Source: Cyanobacteria bacterium FACHB-63
GTDB lineage: Bacteria > Cyanobacteriota > Cyanobacteriia > Leptolyngbyales > Leptolyngbyaceae
DNA length: 64,000 nucleotides
Direction of reading: 5' to 3'
NCBI GenBank assembly: GCA_014695255.1
Contig: JACJNX010000040.1
Coordinates: 186,001-250,000, forward strand
Under the pieces are notes generated by a model. It saw nothing but the letters and a program-made list of their open reading frames with translations. It ran no database searches and was not told where the DNA came from. Positions 1 through 7,927 of this stretch are shown one piece after another; within the stretch, counting starts at the first letter, position 1, and each line of letters begins with the position of its first letter. Position numbers and translations under genes: made by a program.

Positions 1-367
1 TGCCACGATCGCCCGTTAGCTCGATCGGCTGCGTCATATCCAACACGCGCATCGTGCCGCATTGCTCCTGAATGAACGATCGCACACTTTCGCGAATGCT
101 TTGCACGATCGCATCAATCTCACTGCTATCAATCGCTGTATCGGACTCTGACTCCCTAATGTTTTCCCAGTTCAGATCCAGCGCTGTGCAAATTTCGATG
201 AAATTATGTTTGTCGATCGCCTTTCTTGCGAAGAAATTACTGATTGGCTGACGAGTTTTACAATTGATTTCCTCAGCTAGTGCCTCCTGCGTCCATCCTT
301 GAGCCTTGTAAGCTTTACGTGCAGCTTTAATTCCTTCTTCAGAAGCGCGTAGCGATTGACGTGCCAT
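1..367 (-). CDS. HTH-NACHT (STAND) NTPase, N-terminal part only
   Basis: An open frame starts with ATG at 367-365 and runs leftward off the window after 122 codons. The N-terminus carries a helix-turn-helix-like segment at about residues 20-70 (motifs GWTQEALAEE, RQPISNFF and FIEICTALDLNWENI). A short acidic linker follows, then QCGTMRVLDMTQPIELT at residues 102-118. I recognise this order from large cyanobacterial HTH-NACHT proteins, where the last motif sits just before the NTPase core. The NACHT core itself lies outside the window, so the NTPase call is inference from family memory. Bacterial NACHT proteins include anti-phage sensors. The gene is divergent from the small ORF at 514. Confidence 0.75.
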   Translation of the reverse strand, partial: MARQSLRASEEGIKAARKAYKAQGWTQEALAEEINCKTRQPISNFFARKAIDKHNFIEICTALDLNWENIRESESDTAIDSSEIDAIVQSIRESVRSFIQEQCGTMRVLDMTQPIELTGDRG

Positions 368-376
368 AGCAATTGC

Positions 377-413
377 AGTGAAATTCTTTCCTAATCTTTT
401 AACCGATTTCACT
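377..413. promoter_or_regulatory. inverted repeat in the NACHT gene leader
   Basis: AGTGAAAT at 377-384 is matched by ATTTCACT at 406-413, a perfect 8-bp inverted repeat with a 21-nt spacer. It lies 10-46 nt upstream of the NACHT start codon. It could be an operator or an mRNA hairpin. No binding protein is known from the sequence. Confidence 0.3.
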
Positions 414-485
414 CAATTCATGCAATTTAGACAATAGATAAGCGCTGGAATCGACAAGCTTTCATACTGCGCCTTGAGAGATTGA

Positions 486-499
486 GAGTGTAATCACTC
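486..499. promoter_or_regulatory. palindrome related to the 21-bp array, before the small ORF
   Basis: GAGTGTAATCACTC at 486-499 is a 5-bp inverted repeat (GAGTG/CACTC) around TAAT. It ends just before the ribosome binding site (GAGG at 501-504) of the ORF at 514. The array at 724-975 contains GAGTCTTAATCACTC twice, at 776-790 and 860-874, which differs by one substitution and one inserted base. The sharing suggests a common DNA-binding or RNA element; this is inference. Confidence 0.4.
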
Positions 500-513
500 A
501 GAGGTCAATCCCG

Positions 514-678
514 ATGACAACTACAACCAGTCAGACTCAAGCTCAAATTCCTCCCGCACCCGTTCCATTGGAACCGCCTCAAGGAGATCCGACAACGACG
601 CTGATTCTTGCGATCGCATTTCTTATCAAAACCACTGCCGTCTCGATCGCTATTCTGCTCAAAGCGACTAAGCGCTAA
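514..678 (+). CDS. small single-pass membrane protein beside the NACHT gene
   Basis: This 54-residue ORF has ATG at 514, GAGG at 501-504 as ribosome binding site, and TAA at 676. Residues 1-28 are Thr/Gln/Pro-rich (PPAPVPLEPPQGDPT). Residues about 29-49 form one hydrophobic segment (LILAIAFLIKTTAVSIAILL), followed by a basic tail ending KATKR. There is no signal-peptidase site. It is divergent from the HTH-NACHT gene, with 146 nt between their starts. I do not know a function. A membrane effector or accessory of the NACHT protein is a hypothesis drawn only from position and size. Confidence 0.55.
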   Translation: MTTTTSQTQAQIPPAPVPLEPPQGDPTTTLILAIAFLIKTTAVSIAILLKATKR

Positions 679-694
679 ATTTCAAACGCGATCG
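673..694 (+). repeat. 22-bp direct repeat, copy 1
   Basis: This 22-bp segment spans the stop codon of the small ORF and is identical to 1032-1053. It begins CGCTAAATTTC and ends CGCGATCG. The two copies bracket the 21-bp array, which suggests duplication of the small ORF's 3' end or a recombination footprint. Confidence 0.8.
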
Positions 695-723
695 TCTCCT
701 CACTCTGCGTTTCACAATCCAAC

Positions 724-975
724 ACTCGCGCTTGAGTTTCAAATACTCAACGACGAGTCTCAGATACTCAAGCACGAGTCTTAATCACTCAAGCGCGACT
801 CTCAAATACTCGACGACGAGTTTCAGATACTCAAGCACGAGTTTCAGATACTCAAGCACGAGTCTTAATCACTCGTCGTTGAGTATCTGAATCTGATTCA
901 CGAGGATTGATCGCTCGCGCTTGAGTCATTAAGACTCGTTCACGACTGTTTAAGCTGCATTGATGAGTCATCAGA
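724..975. repeat. array of twelve 21-bp palindromic repeats
   Basis: Twelve units start exactly every 21 bp, at 724, 745, 766, 787, 808, 829, 850, 871, 892, 913, 934 and 955. Each has the layout ACTC-N6-GAGT-N7, a small inverted repeat. The first eight are well conserved; the core is commonly ACTCAAGCACGAGT. Units nine to twelve are degenerate but keep the phase. A 21-bp period equals two turns of B-DNA, so all palindromes face the same side of the helix. It is also seven codons, but stop codons in the frame of the upstream ORF (TGA at 733 and 880) argue against coding. There are no spacers, so it is not CRISPR. Confidence 0.85.
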
Positions 976-980
976 GTTCA

Positions 981-1037
981 ATGTCGAAGAAGAGAACGGC
1001 GATCGCCTCTCTGCTCATTCATACGGTCAAACGCTAA
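981..1037 (+). pseudogene. remnant copy of the small membrane ORF
   Basis: An 18-codon frame (ATG 981, TAA 1035) ends TAIASLLIHTVKR, resembling the end TAVSIAILLKATKR of the ORF at 514-678. It continues into the same 22-bp sequence over the stop. The N-terminal part is missing. I read it as a decayed or partially duplicated copy rather than a working gene, since it is very short and no clear ribosome binding site was seen. Confidence 0.4.
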
Positions 1038-1053
1038 ATTTCAAACGCGATCG
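1032..1053 (+). repeat. 22-bp direct repeat, copy 2
   Basis: Identical to 673-694 over 22 bp and again covering a TAA stop codon. It lies just before the pmbA gene. Confidence 0.8.
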
Positions 1054-1132
1054 CTAACAAGAAATCAATTTGGCGTACAGTGATCAAGAGTTGGGTCGCC
1101 CAACGGTAGCGCCCTTTGTTTCCCAGATTTCT

Positions 1133-2434
1133 ATGTCGATCGCGTCTTCTTCCCTACCCGAACAACTGCTGGATCTTGCCTTACGCTCCGGAGCCGAATG
1201 CGCCGAAGTGTTTCAATCGCAATCGCTGTCTCGTCCGGTCTTTTTTGAAGCCAATCGACTCAAACAACTCGAAAGCACCGAAGCCGAAGGAACCGCCCTA
1301 CGCTTGTGGAAACAAGGTCGCCCAGGATTAGCCGTAGCTTATGGAGCCGTTGAACCTCAAGCACTGGTTGATCGTGCCCTTGCCATCAGTGAACTGAATG
1401 AACCCGAAGAAATCGAACTCTCTCCCGCTTCGCAACTGTCTTATGCCGATGTGGGGCAATCGGTCAGCGTGGAGCAGTTAGTCGAATGGGGCAAAACCGC
1501 GATCGAACTGGTACGCGATCGCTATCCAGAAGTGCTGAGTTCTAGCGGTTGGGATTGTGAAGCGGAAACGACGCGCTTGATCAATTCCCACGGACTCGAC
1601 TGTGGCTATATGGATACGACGTTGAGCGGCTTTCTCGAAGTGGAATGGGTTCGAGGAGATGACTTTCTCAATGTTTCCGATGGGCAAACCGAGCGCGATC
1701 GACTCGATCCGGTAGCGATCGCTCAACAAGTTTTACAACGCTTGGACTGGGCAAAAGAGAATGTCTCAACTCCGGTTGGACGAGTGCCGATTCTGTTCAC
1801 CTCGAAAGCGGTGGATATGCTGTGGGGAACGGTGCAATCGGCGTTAAACGGAAAGCAAGTGATCGAAGGAGCATCACCCTGGAACGATCGACTCGGTAAG
1901 CTGGTGACTTCAGAAGCAATTACACTTTCACAACAGCCGAATGCAGGACCCTTTAGCTGTCCGTTTGACGATGAAGGTACACCGACTCGAATGATTACCT
2001 TTATCGATCGCGGTGAACTCAAGCTGTTTTACGCTGATCGCACGACTGGAAAACTACTCAGTAGCGGCACGACCGGAAACGGATTTCGATCGGGCTTAGG
2101 CAGCTATCCGACACCGGGATTATTTAACTTGCTGGTTGAGCCAGGAAAGAAATCGCTCTTAGAATTAATTGCGTCGATCGACAACGGCTTGATCGTGGAT
2201 CAAATGCTTGGCGGTGGTGCGGGAATTTCGGGTGAATTCTCGGTGAATGTCGATCTCGGTTATCGCGTTGAGAAAGGGCAGATTGTCGGACGGGTCAAAG
2301 ACACCATGGTTGCAGGAAATGTTTATACGGCATTGAAGAATTTAGTCGAATTGGGTGGCGATGCAGATTGGAACGGGTCTTGTTATACGCCCTCTGCGAT
2401 CGTCGAAGGCTTATCCTGTACAGGTCGCACATAA
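1133..2434 (+). CDS. pmbA: TldD/PmbA family protein (PmbA/TldE type)
   Basis: 433 residues from ATG 1133. The open frame extends to a TTG at 1070, but family members begin near MSIASSSLPEQLLDLA. PmbA (TldE) pairs with TldD in a cytoplasmic protease that degrades unfolded small peptides; in TldD-TldE the metal site sits in TldD. No HExxxH motif is visible here, which fits the TldE half. The C-terminal third carries GGGAGISGEF and RVKDTMVAGNVYTAL, both typical of the family. Length agrees with the usual 430-450. No tldD is in the window. purB follows after 65 nt on the same strand. Confidence 0.85.
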   Translation: MSIASSSLPEQLLDLALRSGAECAEVFQSQSLSRPVFFEANRLKQLESTEAEGTALRLWKQGRPGLAVAYGAVEPQALVDRALAISELNEPEEIELSPASQLSYADVGQSVSVEQLVEWGKTAIELVRDRYPEVLSSSGWDCEAETTRLINSHGLDCGYMDTTLSGFLEVEWVRGDDFLNVSDGQTERDRLDPVAIAQQVLQRLDWAKENVSTPVGRVPILFTSKAVDMLWGTVQSALNGKQVIEGASPWNDRLGKLVTSEAITLSQQPNAGPFSCPFDDEGTPTRMITFIDRGELKLFYADRTTGKLLSSGTTGNGFRSGLGSYPTPGLFNLLVEPGKKSLLELIASIDNGLIVDQMLGGGAGISGEFSVNVDLGYRVEKGQIVGRVKDTMVAGNVYTALKNLVELGGDADWNGSCYTPSAIVEGLSCTGRT

Positions 2435-2499
2435 ACCCCACTTTTGATGCGTCAACTTGAGGCGCTACAATGTGACGGTTGAATTCGAGCGAACCTACC

Positions 2500-3795
2500 T
2501 TGATTGAGCGTTACACCCTGCCTGAAATGGGCGATTTGTGGACGGATCACTATAAGTTCAAAACCTGGCTACAAGTTGAAATTGCAGTGTGTGAAGCACA
2601 AGCAGAGCTAGGTTATATTCCCCAAGAAGCCGTCGAAGAAATTAAAGCCAAAGCGAAATTCGATGTCGATCGCATTCTCGAAATCGAAGCGCAAGTTCGT
2701 CATGATGTGATCGCATTTTTGACCAACGTGAATGAATACGTTGGTGATGCTGGACGCTATATTCACCTAGGCATGACCAGTTCAGACGTGCTGGATACCG
2801 CACTGGCGCTGCAAATGGTGGCAAGTCTAGATGTGATCATGACGCAGGTAGAAGCGCTGATCCAAGCGATTCGATATCAGGCGCAACAACATCGCAATAC
2901 CGTGATGATTGGTCGATCGCATGGGATTCACGCAGAACCGATCACGTTTGGATTTAAGCTTGCAGGCTGGTTAGCTGAAATGCTGCGCCATCGCGATCGT
3001 CTCTGTGCGCTGAGGAAGTCGATCGCGGTCGGTCAAATCTCCGGCGCGGTTGGAACTTACGCCAATATTGATCCGCGTATCGAAGCGTTAACCTGCCAGA
3101 ACTTAGGATTAGAACCCGATGCCGCTTCAACGCAGGTGATTTCCCGCGATCGTCACGCGGATTTTATGAATGGCTTGGCATTGTTGGGAGCCTCGATCGA
3201 GCGGTTTGCGGTTGAGATTCGCAACTTGCAGAAAACTGATGTCCTCGAAGTCGAAGAATTCTTCTCGAAAGGACAGAAAGGCTCGTCTGCAATGCCGCAC
3301 AAGCGGAATCCGATTCGATCGGAGCGCTTGACCGGAATGGCGCGTCTACTTCGAGGTTACGCAACCGCTGCACTCGAAAACGTCGCACTCTGGCATGAGC
3401 GCGATATTTCGCATAGCTCGGTCGAAAGAGTTGCCCTTCCAGATGCCTGCATCCTGACGCATTTCATGCTGGTTGAGACTACAGATTTGATCAGAAATCT
3501 GCTGGTCTATCCCGAAAACATGGCGCGAAATATGAACGTCTATGGTGGCGTTGTATTTAGTCAGCGCGTGATGTTGTCGCTAGTGCAAAAAGGTTTGAGC
3601 CGGGAAGATGCTTATGCGATCGTCCAATCCTGCGCTCACCAAGCTTGGAACCGCGACGATGGCAACTTCCGCAAACTCTTAAGCGAAGACCAGCGCGTAA
3701 CTCAAACCTTATCGCCTGCCGAACTCGATGAATGCTTTGATCCACAAGTTCACCTGAAGAACTTAGATCAGGTTTATCAGCGCTTAGGCATTTAG
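2500..3795 (+). CDS. purB: adenylosuccinate lyase
   Basis: PurB acts twice in purine synthesis, splitting SAICAR to AICAR and adenylosuccinate to AMP with release of fumarate. The signature SSAMPHKRNP is at about residues 262-271. The other active-site regions GMTSSD (about 91) and GRSHGIHAEP (about 140) are intact. I chose TTG 2500 because the family starts MIERYTLPEMG and this gives 431 residues, the usual length. An in-frame TTG at 2479 would add seven residues. Its stop overlaps the convergent stop of the lipoprotein gene by four bases. Confidence 0.9.
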   Translation: MIERYTLPEMGDLWTDHYKFKTWLQVEIAVCEAQAELGYIPQEAVEEIKAKAKFDVDRILEIEAQVRHDVIAFLTNVNEYVGDAGRYIHLGMTSSDVLDTALALQMVASLDVIMTQVEALIQAIRYQAQQHRNTVMIGRSHGIHAEPITFGFKLAGWLAEMLRHRDRLCALRKSIAVGQISGAVGTYANIDPRIEALTCQNLGLEPDAASTQVISRDRHADFMNGLALLGASIERFAVEIRNLQKTDVLEVEEFFSKGQKGSSAMPHKRNPIRSERLTGMARLLRGYATAALENVALWHERDISHSSVERVALPDACILTHFMLVETTDLIRNLLVYPENMARNMNVYGGVVFSQRVMLSLVQKGLSREDAYAIVQSCAHQAWNRDDGNFRKLLSEDQRVTQTLSPAELDECFDPQVHLKNLDQVYQRLGI

Positions 3796-4589
3796 CGCAC
3801 TTGAACTGCAAAGGTGTATTCGTACCCTTTGTAGTTCGACTCAAACTGAAGCGTGTAATCTCCGGATTCGGGTAGCTTGCCCGTCCAGGAACCCTGCTCG
3901 TCTGGCTTCTCGACCAACATCTTGCCACTAGGCGAAATGACCATCGGGAGAAACTTGCCGCGATTGCTGGCACTCGTCAAGGTCATTTGCTGCCCTTTGG
4001 CGAGATTGAGGCGGTAACTATGCGTTCCGCCACCGATGAAGCGATCGCGAATCTCGATCGAGTCTTGTTCCCTGCCAAACTGAACGCGCTCGGTTTTTTC
4101 ACCACAAGTATTGTCCGTTCTGTTTTTGGCAATCCATCCGGGCGTTTCACCGCTGATTCTGAACCAGCCATCTTGCTCTTCTTTGACATCCACATACGTC
4201 CCATTTTTTAGCTGTCCGACAATGTTCTCGGTTGTGGTTGCTTTGGGAGACGATCGTACATTTAGTGGTGAATCTGGATCGTTGACTCTTGCCATAAGGA
4301 TTCGGCATTTCTCAACCGTTCGAGTGGCTTGAGTAGATGTATTGCCTGGTGTATCAGGCTCAGAATTGGGTGGAGTGGGAGATTCTGAAGCAGTCTCGTT
4401 GCTTGTATTGCTCTTTGTGATCGGCGTAGGAGATTCTGAAACAGATGGAGAAGGACTAACAGAAGGGCTAGGAGTTGTGCTGTTGTTTTGTGCGATCGGT
4501 TGAGATTGAGGCGTAGAAGCACAGCCTGCAACCAGTGTAAGAACCGTAACAACTCCAATTAGGCGTGACCAGGAACCGTGAAGCAGCAT
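3792..4589 (-). CDS. SH3-domain lipoprotein with PPC-like C-terminus
   Basis: 265 residues. A lipoprotein signal ends in the lipobox LVAGC with Cys23. A Ser/Thr/Pro-rich linker spans about residues 24-90. A bacterial SH3 domain follows at about 93-162 (PLNVRSSP, GQLKNGTYVDV, DGWFRISG, GWIAK). The C-terminal part (about 175-265) ends with GDYTLQFESN, resembling PPC/beta-sandwich domains; a similar domain closes the kinase at 39277-41139. It is probably an envelope-anchored protein that binds the cell wall, but substrate and role are unknown. It is transcribed toward purB and divergent from trhO. Confidence 0.7.
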   Translation of the reverse strand: MLLHGSWSRLIGVVTVLTLVAGCASTPQSQPIAQNNSTTPSPSVSPSPSVSESPTPITKSNTSNETASESPTPPNSEPDTPGNTSTQATRTVEKCRILMARVNDPDSPLNVRSSPKATTTENIVGQLKNGTYVDVKEEQDGWFRISGETPGWIAKNRTDNTCGEKTERVQFGREQDSIEIRDRFIGGGTHSYRLNLAKGQQMTLTSASNRGKFLPMVISPSGKMLVEKPDEQGSWTGKLPESGDYTLQFESNYKGYEYTFAVQVR

Positions 4590-4684
4590 AGTCTAAAAGT
4601 AGTATCGTAAAGTCTGCTTCAATTGCAATTGCGCGAATCACGGAAACATCTGCAAGCGCTAAACTAAAAATCCGAACTGTCTTG

Positions 4685-5503
4685 ATGCTTATGTTGGTTG
4701 CTACTTTCTATAAATTTGTTCAACTGCCAGACTACGTGGAGCTACGATCGCCCTTGCTTGCCCTCTGCCAAGCCCAGAATTTGCGGGGAACGATTCTCCT
4801 GGCACAAGAAGGAATTAACGGTACGATCGCTGGCTCACAAGACGCGATCGACACGGTTCTAGAGTTTCTTAAGCGCGATCCACGATTTGCAGAGTTAACA
4901 ATCAAGGAATCTGAAACAGAGTCATCTGTGTTCGATCGCATGAAAGTCAAGCTGAAAAGAGAAATTGTTACTTTGGGACGTGCAGAAGCTGATCCAACCC
5001 AGCAAGTCGGAACGTATGTAAAACCGCAAAATTGGAATGAGCTAATTTCTGATCCAGAAGTGACGGTGATTGATGTGCGAAACCAGTTTGAAGTGGCAAT
5101 CGGTAGCTTTAGGGGCGCGATCGATCCACAAACTGCTTCATTTCGACAGTTTCCGGATTATGTCCAGACTGCACTTGATCCAACTCAACATAAAAAAGTT
5201 GCAATGTTTTGCACAGGCGGAATTCGCTGTGAAAAAGCTTCGTCCTATATGCTCGCTCAAGGTTTTGAGCAGGTTTACCATCTCGAAGGTGGCATCCTCA
5301 AATATTTAGAAGAAGTACCCCCGGAAGAAAGTCTATGGCAGGGTGAATGCTTTGTATTCGATCAGCGGGTCGCAGTGACTCATAGCGTTAGCGATGGTTC
5401 CTATACCATGTGCCGAGCCTGCGGTCATCCAATTTCACAGGCTGAACAAGCTTCACTGCAGTATCAGCCGGGAGCGTCTTGCCCGTATTGTGTAGATTCC
5501 TAA
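4685..5503 (+). CDS. trhO: tRNA uridine(34) hydroxylase, rhodanese-like
   Basis: TrhO (YceA family) makes 5-hydroxyuridine at wobble position 34 of tRNA. The protein has the N-terminal ferredoxin-like domain ([23 protein letters not shown]), a central rhodanese domain ([15 protein letters not shown]), and the catalytic-loop Cys in [16 protein letters not shown] at about residue 176. The C-terminus has CRACG and CPYC, a likely zinc site. ATGs at 4685 and 4691 are both possible starts; 272 residues from the first. It is monocistronic on this strand. Confidence 0.9.
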   Translation: MLMLVATFYKFVQLPDYVELRSPLLALCQAQNLRGTILLAQEGINGTIAGSQDAIDTVLEFLKRDPRFAELTIKESETESSVFDRMKVKLKREIVTLGRAEADPTQQVGTYVKPQNWNELISDPEVTVIDVRNQFEVAIGSFRGAIDPQTASFRQFPDYVQTALDPTQHKKVAMFCTGGIRCEKASSYMLAQGFEQVYHLEGGILKYLEEVPPEESLWQGECFVFDQRVAVTHSVSDGSYTMCRACGHPISQAEQASLQYQPGASCPYCVDS

Positions 5504-5509
5504 AGAAAC

Positions 5510-5564
5510 TGGTGTTTATCATCCAAGGGGCAGACTGCACTCCTGCACTGGACAACAAACACCA
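5510..5564. other. long imperfect hairpin downstream of trhO
   Basis: TGGTGTTT (5510-5517) pairs with AAACACCA (5557-5564), and the stem continues with mismatches to about 12 of 15 pairs, around a loop that itself contains GCAG/CTGC. There is no U-run, so it is not a clear terminator. It may be a dispersed hairpin element or a structured 3' end. Confidence 0.3.
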
Positions 5565-5721
5565 ACTCAACTGCTCGAACTCCTTTCACCATAAGCAAGC
5601 CGCACAAGAAACGGTATTCCCCAAACGGGTACTTCGGCTGGATCGAATTCTCCCCACAGGTTGACGGATTACCACGCCCGATCGCAAACAATGAAGAGTC
5701 TCAACTTTATAGGATGCGACT

Positions 5722-6033
5722 ATGGCAAACTCAACTCAATCTGCAAATCTTGATCAAACGATCGCGCTGTTCAACTCTGACCTAGTTCAAATCGACCCAG
5801 AGGCTGCACTTGCCAATATTGAAGCTTGGCAAGCACAGTTGAAAGGAACCGAACTTGCAGAAACTTTGGGAGAACTTAAGCTTGCGATCGATGGCGGGAC
5901 TCGTAGTGGTGAAATTGGATCGATTCTGTCTGATCTCGGAAAGCAAGCAACTGCCGCCGCAGCGACTGAGCAAGGAGAAGCAGCAACAAAGCTGCAACAG
6001 TTAGGACAGATCCTTTCTAACGCAATGAAGTAA
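5722..6033 (+). CDS. conserved hypothetical, 103 aa
   Basis: Small soluble alpha-helical protein, rich in Ala, Gln and Leu and mostly acidic, with no signal or membrane segment. It starts at ATG 5722 with a weak AGGA upstream. Segments include SANLDQTIALFNSD, LANIEAWQAQLKG and QGEAATKLQQLGQI, suggesting a helical bundle of three or four helices. I recognise it only as a cyanobacterial conserved type and assign no function. A bidirectional terminator follows at 6042-6074, so it is expressed alone. Confidence 0.6.
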   Translation: MANSTQSANLDQTIALFNSDLVQIDPEAALANIEAWQAQLKGTELAETLGELKLAIDGGTRSGEIGSILSDLGKQATAAAATEQGEAATKLQQLGQILSNAMK

Positions 6034-6041
6034 ACAAATAG

Positions 6042-6074
6042 AACGCTAAGACGATCCTTGATCCTCTTAGCGTT
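6042..6074. terminator. bidirectional terminator between convergent genes
   Basis: AACGCTAAGA (6042-6051) pairs with TCTTAGCGTT (6065-6074), a 10-bp stem close to the stop codons of the convergent genes ending at 6033 and 6080. Flanking T and A tracts are modest (GACTTTT downstream). Confidence 0.65.
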
Positions 6075-6079
6075 GACTT

Positions 6080-6520
6080 TTAATAGAGGAAAACTGAGCC
6101 GTTGTTTTCGACTCGCATTGTGATGCTATCGCTTGCTAAGTTGGTTGTGGCATCCATCGTGACTTCGATCGTGCCAGGTGTGGCGGATTGTTTCAGAGTG
6201 ATATTCAGCAAGCCCGCATCTTGACGATCGAAAGTTAAAGTGGTTGGAACCCGCAACCCTCGCAGCGTGACGGTTCCGCGTCCAGGTAGCGTTCTTACCT
6301 GCGTATCACCAATCGCCTGATAGGAAACTGCGGCATTGGTTTGATTAATCAACGTAACATTGACGCGATCGCCGTTAAGAGTTACTTGGGCTTTCGGTGC
6401 AAATTGTGCTTCGAGTGTAGGAGCAACTGTAGGCTGGGTAGATTGAGAAAATCCGGGACTAATTGCTCCACCGATTGCGAATGCAGTCGCCAAGACTCCA
6501 ACCCCGATTTGTCTCAACAT
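6080..6520 (-). CDS. secreted hypothetical protein, 146 aa
   Basis: An N-terminal signal peptide (LATAFAIGGAISPGFSQS, cleavage near residue 25) is followed by about 120 residues of beta-rich sequence with many Thr, Val and Asn. It contains AQVTLNGDRVNVTLINQTN and LTFDRQDAGLLNITL. Such spacing suggests an immunoglobulin-like or other beta-sandwich fold in the periplasm. No catalytic motif is visible and I assign no function. The start is the ATG at 6520. Confidence 0.6.
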   Translation of the reverse strand: MLRQIGVGVLATAFAIGGAISPGFSQSTQPTVAPTLEAQFAPKAQVTLNGDRVNVTLINQTNAAVSYQAIGDTQVRTLPGRGTVTLRGLRVPTTLTFDRQDAGLLNITLKQSATPGTIEVTMDATTNLASDSITMRVENNGSVFLY

Positions 6521-6652
6521 ATAATCAATCTCCTTGTCCTTAAATTCGATTAAATCTATGGGGTATTAGCATGTTCTTCCCATTGAATTAATGATAATTA
6601 AAAAATTGCACTTTTCATCATTACAACGTTCCCTCTACTGAAAAGAACACTC

Positions 6653-6684
6653 AAAAAAATGGGCAATCCTAATTGATTACCCAT
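6653..6684 (-). terminator. Rho-independent terminator of the GT4 gene
   Basis: Read on the minus strand, ATGGGTAATC pairs with GATTGCCCAT (one mismatch) across a 6-nt loop and is followed by seven Ts (6653-6659). It lies about 40 nt past the stop of the glycosyltransferase gene. Confidence 0.75.
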
Positions 6685-6723
6685 CGCTAAATGCTCAATT
6701 TTAGTGATATCTCAAACAGCACT

Positions 6724-7806
6724 TTAACGCTCTAGCGATACAAATGAAGAACCTCTGCTATGCCCGTTTTGGCTATACTTCTCGGCTAAAATCTGACGAT
6801 AAACCGCTTCATAACCATCAACCATCTGTTTTACACTAAAGTTATTTTCAACGTGCTTGCGACAATTGAGTCGATCGACCTCATGAATTCGATGCACTGC
6901 TGCAACACATTCATCCACGTTTTGACACAAGAATCCAGTTTTTTCATGGGCAATTACCTCGGAAGTTGCTCCAAGTTCCAGCGCAATCACCGGCGTTCCC
7001 GCTGCCATTGATTCAATCATGACGAGTCCGAACGGTTCCCGCCACGTAATTGGAAATAGCGTTGCGATCGCATTTCCCATCAGTTGATTCTTCTGAACAT
7101 GATTTGCCTCGCCCAGATATTGAATCTGTTCCCCGTCAATGTGCGGCTTGATTTCCTGCTCAAAATAGTCCACATCGACACGATCGATCTTACCTGCCAT
7201 TTTCAGCGGGTATCCCGTGCGCTTGGCAATCTCGATCGCATGGTGTGGCCCTTTTTCCGGAGAAAGTCGCCCTAAAAAAGCCAGATACGGCGGCGTGTCT
7301 GGCTGAGAATAAAATTGATGGGCGGAAGGATCAATCCCGTTATAGACAGTGGCAACGTAATTCAATCCTAATCGGGGTTCTCTCTGAGTATTAGAGATAC
7401 TAACGTAGGGCTGGGATTTCGCGAAACTAAAGGCTTTCTGATTATCTAAACTGAATGTGCCATGTAAGGTGTGTATAGTAGGCGTTTTGACCAACTGAGC
7501 GCAGGCTAAAGCGGCAAAACCGATATGTGAATGAATAATGTCAAAGTTGTGAGCATTTTGATAAACGCGATTTAGCTCGATCGCTTCATAAACATTGAAT
7601 TCCTGAACTGATGGATCAAGGCGTAGTGCGGTAGGGTGAATCGCATCGAGTTTTGCCTGAGTTGTAGAATCCCCAGTCGCAAACAAGGTCACATCGTGCC
7701 CTCGGCGAACTAGCTCCTCGGTTAATAGACTCACCACGAGTTCTGCACCTCCATAAGCTGGAGGAGGAACCGTTTCCCATAAAGGAGCAATCTGAGCAAT
7801 CCGCAT
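6724..7806 (-). CDS. glycosyltransferase family 4
   Basis: A GT-B fold retaining glycosyltransferase of about 360 residues. The N-terminal acceptor domain opens MRIAQIAPLWETVPPPAYGG. The C-terminal nucleotide-sugar domain has LGRLSPEKGPHHAIEIAK and the EPFGLVMIESMAAGTPVIAL stretch with the family's E-x7-E motif. I start at ATG 7806; an upstream in-frame start at 7842 would add twelve residues unlike the family. Substrate is not readable from sequence. It stands alone, so no cluster hints at its product. Confidence 0.85.
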   Translation of the reverse strand: MRIAQIAPLWETVPPPAYGGAELVVSLLTEELVRRGHDVTLFATGDSTTQAKLDAIHPTALRLDPSVQEFNVYEAIELNRVYQNAHNFDIIHSHIGFAALACAQLVKTPTIHTLHGTFSLDNQKAFSFAKSQPYVSISNTQREPRLGLNYVATVYNGIDPSAHQFYSQPDTPPYLAFLGRLSPEKGPHHAIEIAKRTGYPLKMAGKIDRVDVDYFEQEIKPHIDGEQIQYLGEANHVQKNQLMGNAIATLFPITWREPFGLVMIESMAAGTPVIALELGATSEVIAHEKTGFLCQNVDECVAAVHRIHEVDRLNCRKHVENNFSVKQMVDGYEAVYRQILAEKYSQNGHSRGSSFVSLER

Positions 7807-7927
7807 TGTAAACCTCGCAATAAAAGAATTAATGAAGAGCATACGATTATTTACGGAACTTCCACATCTGGCTACCGAGTTACGGCATTGGATAGATGAG
7901 TTTATTGAGCTAATCGCTCAAGGGGTT

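Noticed and set aside
724-975. CRISPR array
   Set aside because: Units follow each other directly with no unique spacers, and the repeat is only 21 bp with internal variation. No cas gene is present.
724-975. Coding heptapeptide repeat
   Set aside because: The frame continues from the small ORF but has stop codons before and inside the array (733, 880) and no start codon.
1070-1132. Longer pmbA starting at TTG 1070
   Set aside because: The extra 21 residues do not look like the family N-terminus, and ATG 1133 fits better.
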